Shown: positions 13,105 to 25,686 of the stretch, piece by piece
Layout: each line of letters starts with the position of its first letter
Numbering within the stretch: position 1 is the first letter of the stretch
Source: Abelmoschus esculentus
Lineage: Eukaryota > Streptophyta > Magnoliopsida > Malvales > Malvaceae
NCBI GenBank assembly: GCA_035048815.1
Contig: JAUCBN010000011.1
Span: forward strand, 17,934,001 to 17,998,000
DNA: 64,000 nucleotides
Reading direction: 5' to 3'
Notes under the pieces: model-generated
What the model was told of the DNA's origin: nothing
What the model saw: only the letters and a program-made list of their open reading frames with translations
Databases searched by the model: none
Position numbers and translations under genes: made by a program

Positions 13105-14038
13105 TGTTGGAAAAATGAGATAAAAAGTAGAATATCCAAAACTTGTTAGGAACATAGATTTGGAAAGTTTTATATATAGAAGCTCTTCATGTAATTGTTA
13201 CAAACAAGAAAAAGGCTTGGACTAGATACCCTAGGTGTTCCTAGCCATATTGGGCTAGCCTTAGTTAACTTTTATAAAAATCAAAGATGGGTTTTAAGGG
13301 CCTTTGGATTTCTAAAATGATAGATTTTTTTTCTACTTTTCTGACTTAATTTTTCAACAGATTCTACAGAAATAAATCATATTTTATGGAGTTGTAGACC
13401 CTTCAGCTTGTTATAACCTCCAATTTATTTGGATTAATTTTTTGATAAATACCATTTTGAATTCTGGAGAATGTAACTCTTCAGGAATTATTAATTATAG
13501 ATTAATTCTGTAATTAAACATGTCCCCTATCTGAACACTATAAAAGGAGACCCCTTGTTTCTATCTCAATACACTAAAACCATAAACATCTTCTAGGCAG
13601 ATTCTTGATAGTATTTTGCTTCTATAAAGTTCGTCGTTGTAGTCAAAGCTGTGTTGCTCTCTTAGATGCATTTCATGTTGTATCCTAAGAGACGAACGTT
13701 CTATAGAAACTCCAGCTCCTGGAGGGGACGAATCTATTTTAAGGACACTGTGATAGCACAGACCTCAGTCCAGGCTTTCTGATCTTTTATTGGTTTTCTT
13801 TTATTTCTATTATCTTTGAATTTCTATTTTATATGTTTTATTTCAATTTCATTAAAGAAATTATTCTTAACATTTTATTAACTTGTTTCGTTTGTTTTGG
13901 ATTACATCTACTGTGTCTGCAGATGGTGAAACTTTATGTATACGAAATACAACATGGTTATTCTTAAAGTATAACTGCTTTTACTTGACATAATTGAAAT
14001 CTCATATGATACTATAACCTTTTCATATTTTTCCAACA
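13105..14038 (+). mobile_element. Copia-type solo LTR (candidate)
   Basis: Starts TGTTGGAAAAATGAG and ends CATATTTTTCCAACA, an 11-base terminal inverted repeat of the TGTTGG...CCAACA type usual in copia LTRs. A TATAAAAGG box at about 13541 followed by a C/T-rich leader fits the LTR promoter and transcript start. No gag-pol is attached on either side. No clear 5-bp target duplication is seen, so one flank may have been lost. Orientation is taken from the promoter. Confidence 0.6.
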
Positions 14039-15923
14039 CTGCTAAAGACTTTGCTATGGTTATATAGACTTTTTTCATGTCGAAGAGATCACAAATATGT
14101 TAGCAAAGAAGGGATATAAAGTAATGTCATCGAATAAAGATGAAAAGAAATTGTATTTGAGCAGATACATCTTATGTTTGAAAATTAGAAAGTTAAATGT
14201 CAGTATGTGAATAGATTGCAACTTGCTTCCCTTGTCAAAACATTTTTTGTATTTGTTGAGTTTTGAATTTTGTTTTGATTTAATATTATGCAATTATGTT
14301 TTTTTTAGTTCTTTGTTGTTTTTATAATTGATGCCATACAAAATGAGGAAAGAAAAGGAAACAAAGATTGGGTGATTGTTAATAATTTAACTTGTAGTAA
14401 TTTTTTATTAAAATTTTACTAATTCTAATAAAATTATATGCAAATATTCCACAAATGAGCATCATATCCATAAATAAGGATATTAATTTATTAAATAACT
14501 TTTAAAAATAAAATATTATTTTTATAAAAACATAAATACGGTTATATGATAATGATAGACCAATCTATAATCATACATATCAAACTAAAATAATATTTTC
14601 CATTTATTATGTTTTTCATGTTTTAGAGTTATTCGTATTGTCTATAGGATTGGAGTCACCGACTCGGATCATTTTACGTAGACAAATTACGGATGAATTC
14701 AACGTGTTTAGAGGGATTAAGGGGTAAGTGAACAGCCTTGCTTCGAAGATTTTTGAGTTGATGCTTTTTTCAAATATGGTATCAATTCGAATCGTTGAAA
14801 TCGGACAATTTTATGTGTCGAATAAACTGAAGTAAAATAATGATCATCTCTATTTTTTTACGGGTCTGTTCAAACCAACATAAAATTTAACTAAATGTTG
14901 ATTAATCGGAAATTTATGAATTAAAATTATTCAATTGAAATACAAAAACAAATAACATGCATTATTGATAAGCATCACATTAAATTGAAATGGTAATATA
15001 ATGTTAGACCGCATTATAATGTTTCTCAAAATCATTATCATTTGTTGTCTCATGATCTTTGCAGTCGTCCGAGATCGTTGAGGCCTTGTTGATAACATTG
15101 TAAATACTGAATCAAACGATGAAGAAAACTTACCACCCCGTTTCTGCCATCATCATCACAGAAATTCAAAGAGCATATGATATTTCTCCTAGCCCAGTGA
15201 TCTCAATCCTTATGCTAACGTTAATAATGCCTTATACCATCTCTCTTCATCCCCATCTTCTGCGAAGAATAAAATGTTAATGCATTCTTGTATTTAGCGC
15301 CCAACGTCAAAAAATATGACGTAAAGAATATATCGTAAACCGTTTCATGAAGGTTGTCGTATCTGATGTCTTAAAGCTTATCGAAAGGCCATTCAAGGTC
15401 GACATCAAAAACTGATCCATTATGTTGAATCAATCGTGGATCTACTACAAAACCAATATTCAATCACGTGTAAAATTTAAAAAATAACAACAGCGTTGTC
15501 TGTAAACATGAAGATCAATACTAATACTGACAATAATGATGATTACAATGGAAACAAGAAACATAAATGAATAAGAAGATTTAAGAAAAAGATACTATTA
15601 AAAAATATTATTGTAGGGTGAAACCCTAAAATACGAAGAATTGTAGAAGAAGAAGAAAAGGGTGATGGTGAGTGTAGTGGCGGCTATAAAAAAATAAAAA
15701 GCATTAAATTTAGGGTTAATGATATAAAGAAGATTAGACAATATATTAAATAAAAATATTATAAAAATATAAAAAAATTATTAAATTTATTTTTTAAAAT
15801 AATTTTAATTATAATTAAGGTCCTTAAAATTTTAAATATTTATAAAAAATTAATGGTGTTCATTAGTGGTGTTCGACAATATACGTTGTCTGTAGTAGAA
15901 TTTTCGTACATTCATATGCCTAT
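14039..15923. other. Gene-free AT-rich DNA
   Basis: No frame with recognisable protein similarity. The last 200 bases (about 15700-15900) resemble the inverted-repeat end of the element at 46692-48112, sharing GGTGTTCATTAGTGGTGTTC-type sequence, so a decayed relative of that element may be present. Confidence 0.5.
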
Positions 15924-15939
15924 AAATACAAAAACAAAA
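15924..15939. repeat. LINE target-site duplication, left copy
   Basis: AAATACAAAAACAAAA, repeated exactly at 20687-20702 after the LINE poly(A). The exact inner end is ambiguous because of the A run. Confidence 0.85.
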
Positions 15940-16080
15940 AGTTTATAAATAGATTTAGGGATTTCTCTCTAGGTGCACGTTAGTAGGACTAACGACGTTT
16001 AGGGATTTTTTTCTCTGGATCTTTGTTTCTCTTTGATTACTGCTTACTTTTGATCGTTTCTTGGAGTTGTATATTTGATT

Positions 16081-17226
16081 ATGGATTGGAGGAAGTTGTT
16101 TGGTGGTGGATCTGAGCAATCTTTGGAGTTCTTTCCTATTACGGATTCTGAGATTGTTCATCCTGCGCCTGAAGTGTTCGATGAGGGAGTCTTCGAGTGG
16201 AGGTTTGCGCTAGTGGGTCAGTTCATCGGAGGGGCTCCGAACTTTAGTGCTCTGCAAAAAATTGTTTCTTCTTTATGGGGGAAGGATACATTGAAAAAGG
16301 TAAGTCTCGCTGGAGCTAACTTGTATGTGTTTTCTTTCTCTAGTGTTACTGTGCGTGATTGGGTGCTGGATAATGGCCCTTGGCATATTCAGCATAAGCC
16401 CTTAATTTTAAGAAAATAAGAACCTAATCTTAGAAAATTGGATTTTGATCTTTCGAGGATGCCGATTTGGGTCCAACTTTATAATGTTCCTCTTGAACTA
16501 TATTCTCGAAAAGGAATCAGTTATATTGCTAATGTTCTGGGTGTTCCTTTATACATGGATTCTATAACAGCATCTAAGCAGAGGTTAGAGTTTGCTAAGG
16601 TTTGTATTGAAGTGGAGGTTGGTGCTAAAATTCCTCGTGAGATTTCAGTGCAAATGTCGGATCATACTATAGTGAAGGTTTCTGTACATGTGCCATGGAT
16701 GCCTTCTAGTTGTGATCATTGTAAGACTTCTAGGCATATCACCAAGTATTGTCCGGCTTCACAGAAGATGAAAGCTGTATGGCAGGCAAAAGATGGGTCG
16801 ATTGTTGATCGAGATGTTCCTGAGCAAAAGATTGGTTCTGATCGGCAAACTACTGTACTAGAGAATTTTTCTGGTCCTAGAGGACTTGATGCGGTAGTTG
16901 CAAGTCCTTCGCCTTTGGTGTTAGGAGCTTCTTTTGGTACTGAGGGGCTTGTTGAGATAGTTGTACGGGTTGATAGTCCTTTGCCTTCTGTGCTAGGAGC
17001 TTCCTCTGGTTCTGAAGCTAATGAGAGGTTGATGGATGAACAAGAGTTTCCCGGCTTGAAAGTTTCTGCTTTGTCTAAAGAAAGGGGGCGTATGGATAAA
17101 TTGGGAGTTATTGGTCCTTGTATGGATACTTCTTCTGGAGCTAAGGGGGTGAGAAAGCCTAGAGCTGCTGCTTTAGGGATTACTAACCTCTTGCAAGAAT
17201 TGAAAGTTAAAAAAAAGGTGCCATAG
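16081..17226 (+). pseudogene. LINE ORF1: DUF4283 plus CCHC zinc knuckle
   Basis: Starts at ATG 16081 (MDWRKLFGGG). Residues about 35-113 match the DUF4283 nucleic-acid-binding domain of plant L1-type ORF1 (EWRFALVGQFIGG...VLDNGPWHIQHKPLIL). A TAA at 16417-16419 interrupts the usual LRKWEPN motif; the same frame continues (LDFDLSRMPIWVQLYNVP...) to a knuckle CDHCKTSRHITKYC, a C-x2-C-x4-H-x4-C zinc motif, then a Ser/Pro-rich low-complexity tail. In intact elements it packages the LINE RNA. The product here would be a 112-residue fragment. ORF2 begins 37 bases after its end. Confidence 0.88.
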
Positions 17227-17263
17227 AGAAGGTGGTGAGTGGGGGTGGTCATCCTTCTACATC

Positions 17264-20200
17264 ATGACAATTATATTTTGGAATGTTCGAGGATTTAACA
17301 ATCCTCAAAACCAGAGAAAAGTTATGCAGCGTGTGATTAAGTTGAATATTGATATTGTTTGTCTTTTAGAGACTAGGGTACGAGAAAATAAGGCTAATGT
17401 TATACTCTCTGGCTTTGTTGATACTTGGAATTTTTGTGTTAATTACTCTGTATGTGAAAATGTTCGAATCTGGGTTCTATGGAAGAAGGAATTAGGATTT
17501 GGGGAATCTCTTATTACTGATCAAAGTATAACTATTAAGGGAGCTTTGCAAGGTAGAGAGGTTTTCATTACTGCGGTGTATGGAAGTAATGATGTTGTAC
17601 GGCGTCGAGTGCTTTGGGATCAGCTAAGGCATTTCAGTGATTCTTTATCAACCCTTTGGCTGGTTGGGGGTGATTTTAATGTTACGCTTGATGTAATTGA
17701 AAGTTCAACAATGGAAAGGTTAGGTCCTATTATTTCAGCAGATATGTTGGAGTTTCAAGATTGTTTGAGTAAGTGTGAATTGTTGGATCATCCATTTACA
17801 GGGCCTATTTTTACATGGACAAAAAAACATGAGGAAGGTTATTTGGCCCGAAAGTATCGAATATTGATTAATTCTACATGGGATGTGGCGTTTCCTAATT
17901 CTGCTGTCGAGTTCTTAGCTCCTGGAATTTCGGATCATTGTCTTGCAATAGCTTGGGAGTACAAGGAGGCTTTTCTGAATAGGCCTAAACCTTTTCGGTT
18001 TTTTAATTTTTGGGTGCACCATCCTGATTTTAATAGCATTGTAGAGAACTCTTAGAAGGAGGAGGCCTTAGGTAATCCAATGGAGATTCTTTTCTTTAAA
18101 CTGAAACGACTCAAATGTCCTTTACGTGAGTTGAATGAGAAGTGTTATGCCTATCTTTCCGAGCGTGTACGAGTTAAGATAAAGGAGTTAGAGGAGCATC
18201 AGTTATTAAATCTTACTGATTTTGTTGTTAATTGGAAGCATGAAAAGGAGCTGCAATTAGAATTAGCAAACTTGGAGAAGGCTGAATTATCTTTTTACCA
18301 GCAAAAGGCTAGGGTTAGTTGGCTTCAGGATGGTGATCAAGGAACCAAATTCTTTCATGCAGCTGTCGCATCAAGGAAAAAGAAAAACACGATTAGGGTT
18401 TTGTATGATGATAGTGGGAATCGGTTGGAAAGCTTTGACAGTTTGTCTGAGGAATTGATAAGGTTCTATACGAAGCAAATTGGTTCTGAAGATGATAATG
18501 TTTCTGGATGTAGTTTGCAGTTACTTCAAGAGCTTTTGGATTTTGCACCTTCTGAGTTGGAGAGTCTAACTAGAGAAGTCACTTTAGAGGGGGTTAAAGG
18601 TTCAGTGTTTGGACAAGGAAGGGATAAAGCTCCTGGTCCGGATGGGTATACTGTTGGCTTTTTTCAAGTTGTTTGGCCAATTGTGAGGGATGATTATTGT
18701 GCTGTTGTTAAGTATTTTTTCCTCTCTTCTGAGATGTTACCAGCTTTTAACGCTACCACGATTACTTTGGTTCCAAAGACTTTGAATGCTTCTCTAGCAA
18801 AGGATTTTCGTCCTATTGCTTGTTGCTCAGTTGTGTATAAGTCTATTGCAAAGATATTGGTGTCTAGGCTTTCGAGGTTGTTCCCTGTCATAATAGCTGG
18901 GAATCAATCAGCCTTTATTCAAGGTAGGAGTATCATTGATAATACACTGCTTGCTCAAGAACTTGTACGGGGGTACAATAGGAGGGGGCTTTCACCTCGA
19001 TATGCTTTAAAAGTAGATCTTCAGAAGGCTTTTGATTCAGTTCATTGGAAGTTTCTTTTGCAGGTTTTAGAAGCTTTAGGTTTGCCTTTGCAGTTCAGGG
19101 AATGGATCAAAGCATGTTTTACTGGATCGAGATTTTCTATCTCGCTTAATGGAAGTTTAGTTGGATACTTTAAAGGGATGAGGGGTGTTCGGCAAGGTGA
19201 CCCTCTTTCCCCTTACTTGTTTGTTATGGCAATAAATGTGCTATCTAGAATGCTTGATGCTGCGGCGGCTAAGGGTATTTTTCAGTTTCATCCTAAATGT
19301 AAGAAGCTTGGCTTAACTTATTTATGCATCGCGGATGATCTCTTGATATTTTGCAAAGGAAAATTGGATTCGGTTTTGGGAGTGAAATGTGTTCTGGAAA
19401 AATTTTATGAGATCTCGAGACTGAGATTAAATGCTTCTAAGACTGAGATTTTCTTCTCAAGGGTCTTGATCCATAAAGTTGAAGAAATGAAGACGGCTAC
19501 TGAGTTTAGGCTTAGTGTGTTGCCTGTGAGGTATTTAGGACTTCTATTGGTTACAAGAAAGCTTAGTCGAAAGGATTGCGCTATGCTTATTGACAAGATC
19601 AAAGCACGAATGAATAGCTGGGCAGGGAGGCACTTGAGTTATGCTGGGAGAATGCAACTCATAAGGTCAGTGTTATACAGCATGGCTAACTTCTGGTGTG
19701 TGCAAGTGGTTCTTCCAAAGGGTGTCTTAAAGGAGATTGAGTCGTTATGTTATCGATATTTTTGGAAAGGGGAGAATAAGTCTGCTGCGGGTGCCCGCGT
19801 AAGTTGGAAGTACATTTGTCTTCCTAAGAGTGAGGGGGGCTTAGGGCTAAAGAACTTGCATGAGTAGAATATGGCTTGCATGATAGGTTTGATGCAACAA
19901 ATTACTTCTGGGAAGGATACACTTTGAATTGCTTGGATTAAATTGTATGTAATCAAGCAAGAGGATTTCTGGACTATGGAGAGTAAACAACACTTCAGTT
20001 GGTTGTTCAAGAAGCTTCTCAAGTTGAGAAGTGTGGCAGTGTCGCTCTTAGCTGCAGGCAGAAGTCTCCCCACAAGGGAAATCTGGAGGGGCATCCGTGA
20101 ATCCAAGGAAGTAGTAGCATGACATAAAGTGGTATGGTTTGACATGCATATCCCTAAGCATACGATGATTATGTGGATGACAATTTTGGACAGGCTTCCT

Positions 20201-20626
20201 ACGAGGGTACGGTTGGCTCGAATGGGGATAGTTGATGAGGAAGGTTGTATTTTATGTAATGGTTCAGTTGAATCCAGAGACCATTTATTCTTTGATTGTC
20301 CATTTTCCAAGCAGTTTTGGAGATTGAGTCTATGTTGCTGCGGCATACGTCGGGAGGTCTTGAACTGGCCTGAGGAGCTCTCCTGGGTGGTGTCCAGGTT
20401 CAAAGGAAGGTCAGTTGTCGCTTTGATCGGTCGACTTGCATGGCAGGCTTCTCTATATTTGATATGGGAAGAACGTAACCGTAGGATTTTTCGAGGAGTA
20501 CTGAGGTCCTGCACTCAGTTTTTTGATTGTCTAAAAGATATTATACGCATTCGTTTACATCATAAAAATATTAGGATACGAAATGTACAGGGCGATTTAT
20601 TAATTGCTTGGGGGATTAGTTTATAA
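17264..20626 (+). pseudogene. LINE ORF2: endonuclease, reverse transcriptase, zf-RVT
   Basis: One frame throughout, broken by TAG 18053-18055, TAG 19865-19867, TGA 19925-19927 and TGA 20120-20122. Order: apurinic-type endonuclease (WNVRGFN start, LLETRV with the catalytic Glu, GGDFNVTLD, closing SDH), then reverse transcriptase (KAPGPDGY, KVDLQKAFDSVHW with the first catalytic Asp, GVRQGDPLSPYLF, and ADDLLIF with the second Asp pair), then the zf-RVT carboxyl domain (LPTRVRLARMGI...CILCNGSVESRDHLFFDCPFS). The residue before ADD is Ile where Phe is usual. It would nick target DNA and copy the LINE RNA in place. All four stops sit where the family has Trp. Confidence 0.92.
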
Positions 20627-20686
20627 ATGAGTAGCAGTTTTTACTGCTTTTTTGGATTAATGAATTATAAAGCTTATCCAAAAAAA

Positions 20687-20702
20687 AAATACAAAAACAA
20701 AA
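20687..20702. repeat. LINE target-site duplication, right copy
   Basis: Identical to 15924-15939; follows the terminal A run. Confidence 0.85.
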
Positions 20703-20765
20703 TTGATTTAAGTAAAACATAGAAAGCCCATTCATAAAAGGTTTAACTATTTTATTAAATTATAC

Positions 20766-23640
20766 ATGTTTTTTTACGATGAGTGTTTAACGTTAAAATT
20801 TTTTAAATAAGTGTTTAATATTTTTTTTCTGTAATATATATCAAACATTTTATTTTATTATTTTTAATATAATATTATTAAAAAAATATCATCCAATAAA
20901 AATTTAAAACATGTCTTTTCATTTATTTTTTAAAAAATAAAACTAAAAATTGAAATTAATTTTTAAAAATATCTCAATAAATTAAAAACCACAAAACAAT
21001 CCTAAATTCCTAAAACCAAAATCTCAATATTCAATCGTAACATCCCGAACTTTGGTTTAGGAGTTTTTGAGGTCGATTAGGTGGCTCAGTAGACCAAATT
21101 AAAATGTTTGAGTTAGTTTTAAGATTAATTAAAAATAAATGTTTATAGAAGAGATAAAAATATGGGAAAATATGTTAAAAACATTCTTTAATATATAAAT
21201 GATTTTTTAGAATCAATTTTGAAAATGACATTTTGGATTAGTGACCATTCTGAATATATGTTTTTTAGTGTTTGTTCTGTAAAAAAATAAAATCTTAGAT
21301 TTTTAATGAATTATTTTCTTTAAAGTCTAATATTAAACTTTTCTTCAGAGACCATTTTAAAAGGGTATAAATAAGTTTTATAATTATTTCGATAATTAAA
21401 ATGTTAAAACAAGTTTACGTAACTTTCCTTCAAAAAATTTTCGATAATTTTTTTTTTTTTTTGCATAATATATTTTCGCATCAAAATCTTCTGATAACAT
21501 CATATTTCTCTTAATCTTTTGATTTAAATTAAGTCTTATGTTTTTCTATCAAAATCTTATGATTTTTTCGATGGTTTCTCAAGCAAATATATCTAATTAA
21601 GGATGACATAATCATGTTTATAGATGTTAATCGATGATAATTAATGGATTAAACCCATAATGTTTTGGCTAGGTTCAGCTTGGAAGATGTTTGATTTTAT
21701 TTTTGGTTTTTGTTGAATGATATTTGAACGGGGTGGTTAGAGTTTTAGGTTTAAGAAAGTATTTTGATGCACTGAATTTTTTGTTATATTGTATTTTTTT
21801 AACAAACTAAAGTAATTATAGTAGTATCTGTTCTAACTGTTATATTGTAATTAAAATAAGGAAAATTAATCCTTAAACTTGTAGTTCCGGTTCGAAAGCT
21901 TTGGAGGAGTAATTTACGATGGCAAGCAAAATATTGCGTTGTCAATAAGCGAAAACATAAATTTTTGTTTTGAAATGGTTTAAAGATTGTCGTGGGAATT
22001 TAATTTAAGTTTGAAAGACTTATTTAAACTCGAAACAAGTATTGAAAGATTTTTTTCTTATTTTTGATTGGCGAAATTGGTTTATGCACTTCTTTTTATA
22101 ATACATGGTACCGATTATTTTCTTTATCCAGCTATACAATGATTATAATAGTATTTGTTCTAATGTATATTCTTAACCATCAGACATTGATTGCTCAATC
22201 TTTAAGCTGACATTATTGGTGCACAATCTTTGACCACTGAGGCTAGATAGCTTGTGCACATGGTACCTATTATTTATGTATATTTTCGGGCTAAAGTGAT
22301 ATCAAATTAACTTTTAATTGGATATGCATAATTTTTTAAACGCACCTAAATCGAATGTAAGCACCCGAACGACTGCCACTATAATTTGAGTTGACCTCGC
22401 TTACGACCGAATTTAGGAATATTGTATTAATTAATTAATTAAAATCGTTATGTAATTCCCAATTAGAAAATAAATTGCATACAATGCGAAAAATAATTAA
22501 CATAAATTTAATAAATTTAAAGCTAATCTAAAACATAAATTTATAACATACAAAAATTAATCTAAAATATAAATACAAAATATTAACAACTTTTTAGTAC
22601 CTACTAAATTAATAAAAAACTTTTTAATTATATAAAATATAACATAAATAAAAATGTAAAAAATATACCTAAAAATTAGAATGTCTAATCCCAACAAACC
22701 CCATCTAAATCTACTAGGACCTCTCAAAATATTAACTATATTTGTTCCAAAATAGAACCCCGATCAAAACACACAAAAAATTATGAATAGAGCTAAGCTC
22801 TTGAATTAAGATCATATGGGCACCCAAATGATTTTCCCTCCTTTTTATAGACATCGGGGAGAGAAGAGAGAAGTGAGGATTCCCACGAATATGGGATTTG
22901 TTCAAAATCTTTTTTATTCTCTTTCTCACTTTTTATTTTTTATACGATAATATTACTACAATACTACTAAAAATAAATAATTACACAATTGTTTTTGTTA
23001 AATCGTTCCGTTGTTTGAATACAATTCTTAGAAACTTTAATTGTACTTGGACAAGATAAAAAAGAAAAAATGAAATGATTTAGGTTATTAGTTTAGTTTT
23101 GCTTTAGCAAACCTAATGTAGTTCTTTTAGCTAGGTTTCGACTAGATCAGGTTAAGGGGGTTACATCAAGCGATTATCATTATCGATAGCCTCGTCAGAC
23201 CTCGCCACAGTCGTTGCAAATTCACCTTCTAGTTTCCCAAAAACCCATCATTATTAACCGCGTGAGGTGTGCTATTCGACCTCGAACGATGAGAGCCTTT
23301 TAGGTTCATCATTCAATGTTCTATTGTCACGTTTCTCATTGATTATCGATCTTGGGTGATTGGGAAATAGATGAAAACCTCTAACACGATGATGATGGTG
23401 TTTGATGAGGATATCGATAGCTGTGATGGCATAAATTTTAAAATTTTAGGGTTTTAAGGATTTATGTTTCTTAGTGTGATATTTTTTAATTTTGAGATAT
23501 TTTAATATTTTTATTTTTGAAATTAAAAATATAAAATAAAAACCAATGGGTGATTAACGTTTTTGAGCGACCAACTTTAAAACGGGTCAAAATAAAAAGT
23601 TAAACATCTATTTAAACTAAAAAAAATACTTTAATCATAT
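20766..23640. mobile_element. Possible inverted-repeat element hosting a solo LTR
   Basis: AT-rich arms at about 20860-21030 and 23440-23570 look like imperfect inverted copies: the left has ATCCAATAAAAATT, then AATATCTCAAT and CCTAAAACC; the reverse complement of the right has ATTGGTTTTTATTTT, AATATCTCAAAATT and CCTTAAAACCC in the same order. This fits a non-autonomous element with long terminal inverted repeats. AT-richness makes chance likeness possible. No gene in the part outside the LTR. Confidence 0.35.
21036..23165 (+). mobile_element. Gypsy-type solo LTR
   Basis: Opens CGTAACATCCCGAAC (first base probably T originally) and closes AAGGGGGTTACA. Flanks TCAAT (21031-21035) and TCAAG (23166-23170) match at four of five bases, fitting an aged target duplication. 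No internal region, so a solo LTR. End sequences resemble those of the LTR at 6403-10458. Confidence 0.7.
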
Positions 23641-24155
23641 GTTATAAAATATATTTATATTTATTACTTATTTTGTTGTTAAAACTTTATAAAAATTGAT
23701 AAGATAAAATTTATTAATTGACTATTGATTAAAGATACTCATATTATTTTTGTTTAATTTAAAATTTAAATTTTAATATAAAAGTATTATTTTTCTTTAT
23801 TTAACAAAAATGACAAATTTTAATGTAAAAATATATCAAGACAAACCCATTTGTTTAGGAGCCATGTCATTTTTTATTTAGGATTGAGTTGGATCGTGGA
23901 GATCAAATCTCGTGCCGATAAATAAACATCACCCTCCTTTCATCTGGCAAATTAATTATTGGGCCGAAGTGGTTAGTTTCCCTATCTATGTTATTTTAGT
24001 TTATGAAACATGGCGGATAAATTTGTAGGATAAACGTAAGATTTTATGTTAGAATATTAATTTTTAAAAATTATATTAAAAATTAAACATACAAAATTAT
24101 TGTTATGGATATTAATAATATTATCTTCATTAATTAGAAGTTGGTGTATGATGTA
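23171..24155. other. Gene-free AT-rich DNA
   Basis: Besides the possible inverted-repeat arm up to about 23640, nothing recognisable. No frame above background. Confidence 0.6.
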
Positions 24156-24690
24156 TAGGGGTGCTTAACGAGTTAAGTAGCTAGTGAGCTGTTCGAATTC
24201 GATTCGGTCAAAATTCAACTCGGATTTGCTCGACTCGAACTTGATACCTTAACGAGTTGAATCTAACAAAGTCTAACTCGACTCGATAAGTTTATGAACA
24301 ACTCGTTAAATTTTTAAAATATTTTTAGTGATAATTTTAAAATAATTACATTCAAAAAGTAAATCTAAATAATAATTAGTAATGTGTGAATTGTTACTTT
24401 TATTTTAATATGCTAGTTTGGTGTATTTATGGATTATTACTTTTGAATTTAGACTTTTATATTTTATACGCTCTTTTAATATTTGTGGTTAAATTTGTTA
24501 ATTTATGTTAATATTAAGCCTCATATAATATTACTAAAATTTACTTTTAGTTAAAATTAAGGTAAATTTTTTAATGAGCTTAACAAGCAACAAGTCGAGT
24601 TTAACGAATAACGAGTCGAGTAATAAAATATTTTAACGAGCACAGGTCAAACATAATTTTAACAAACATAACAAGCAATGAATCAAGTAT
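24156..24690 (+). mobile_element. hAT-type MITE, right end decayed
   Basis: Starts TAGGGGTGCTTAACGAG, the same terminal sequence as the element at 35521-39796, and stays colinear with it (CTTAACGAGTTGAATC, TTGGTGTATTTATGGATTATT, AATATTAAGCCT, AACGAGTCGAGTAATAAAATA). It keeps the middle segment that is broken by an LTR in the other copy. Similarity ends near 24690 and the right terminal repeat is not visible. No coding capacity. Confidence 0.7.
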
Positions 24691-24700
24691 TTCAGAAAAA

Positions 24701-25680
24701 AAAATCTAATATAGAGAATTAAGATACACGATAATTATAATAAATAAATAAATAAGTTTTTTCTTGTTATTTTTTTATTTTTTTTATTTTTTTCGTCAGT
24801 TAGTGGGATAGGCTGATTCCATGTTTATCTTATCAAAACTTTATAATTTTTATAAATACTTGATTTAATTTAGGGTTTTTTTTCTCTCTTTTAAGAGTCT
24901 TATATGATTATTTTGATTGTATTTTTCAAATTCACTAGTATGGGACGTAAATAAGGTCACCAAAAATAGAAAATAAAATTTGTTCATCGTGAAAAAAATT
25001 GTATTCTCTTTTTGATTTTTATATTCATGTTCAGACTAAAAATTTTAATTGTAATTTTAAATTTTAAATTATAAATTTTAAAAACTAAACTTTATATATT
25101 TTAAACCCTAACCTTAACCTTAAACTTTAAACTTAATTTTTTTTAATTATTTAAATATATAAAGATATTAAAAACTAAAAAGGGTTTTGGAGTTTTGTTC
25201 GTATTAACGTAATATATAAACGAGGATGAAACTAAATGAAAAGCTACTTTTTTATCCCGTTTATTTATAAAAATAATTATTTTTAAATATATACTTTCTT
25301 CGTCCCAGGAAAATTATTTACTATTGATTTTTTTAGTTATTTTTTCTAATTTTGATCCCTGATTATTTAAAAAATATTATTGATAAAATATAAAAATTAT
25401 ATTTTAAAAAATTTTATTAATTTTTTTAAAATATATATCTTATAAAAATTAATTTTAAAAATATTTAATATAAATAAAATTAAACTTTAAAGATTTTGAT
25501 TTATAAAAGTAAAAAATAACATCTAAAGTGGAATGTAGCTAATAATATTTTATTTTCACTTCAGACCGCGTCCCTCATGTAAATGCATCAATTAACCTGG
25601 CGCTACTTCATCTGCTCTGTTGCCTTCACCTTTGTCAAGCTCATTGTGTATTTATATTCAACCCCTTATTCTTTTCAACG
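24701..25680. other. Gene-free AT-rich DNA
   Basis: No recognisable coding frame or repeat boundary. The last 100 bases would hold any promoter of the PDF1-like gene; no convincing TATA box or start is seen beyond generic AT-rich sequence. Confidence 0.55.
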
Positions 25681-25686
25681 AGATAG

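Larger units (their letters stand above)
15940..20686 (+). mobile_element. Full-length L1-type LINE, inactivated
   Basis: About 4.75 kb between two identical 16-base copies of AAATACAAAAACAAAA, with a 5' untranslated stretch, ORF1 (DUF4283 and zinc knuckle), ORF2 (endonuclease, reverse transcriptase, zf-RVT) and a terminal A run at about 20679-20689. This is a complete target-primed insertion, not 5' truncated as most LINE copies are. It does not code for functional proteins now: one stop in ORF1 and four in ORF2, all explained by single or double G-to-A changes at family tryptophan codons. Confidence 0.93.

Noticed and set aside
14075..14293. 72-codon minus-strand frame
   Set aside because: Lys/Asn/Phe-rich chance frame in AT-rich DNA; no family motif, no splice or promoter context.
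16716..17252. 178-codon minus-strand frame opposite LINE ORF1
   Set aside because: Shadow of ORF1: the plus strand has DUF4283 and a zinc knuckle in family order, the minus frame has no motif.
19750..20514. 254-codon minus-strand frame opposite LINE ORF2
   Set aside because: Shadow of the reverse transcriptase/zf-RVT coding strand, which explains the open length.
22732..22929. 65-codon minus-strand frame in the solo LTR
   Set aside because: Lies wholly within LTR sequence and has no recognisable domain.
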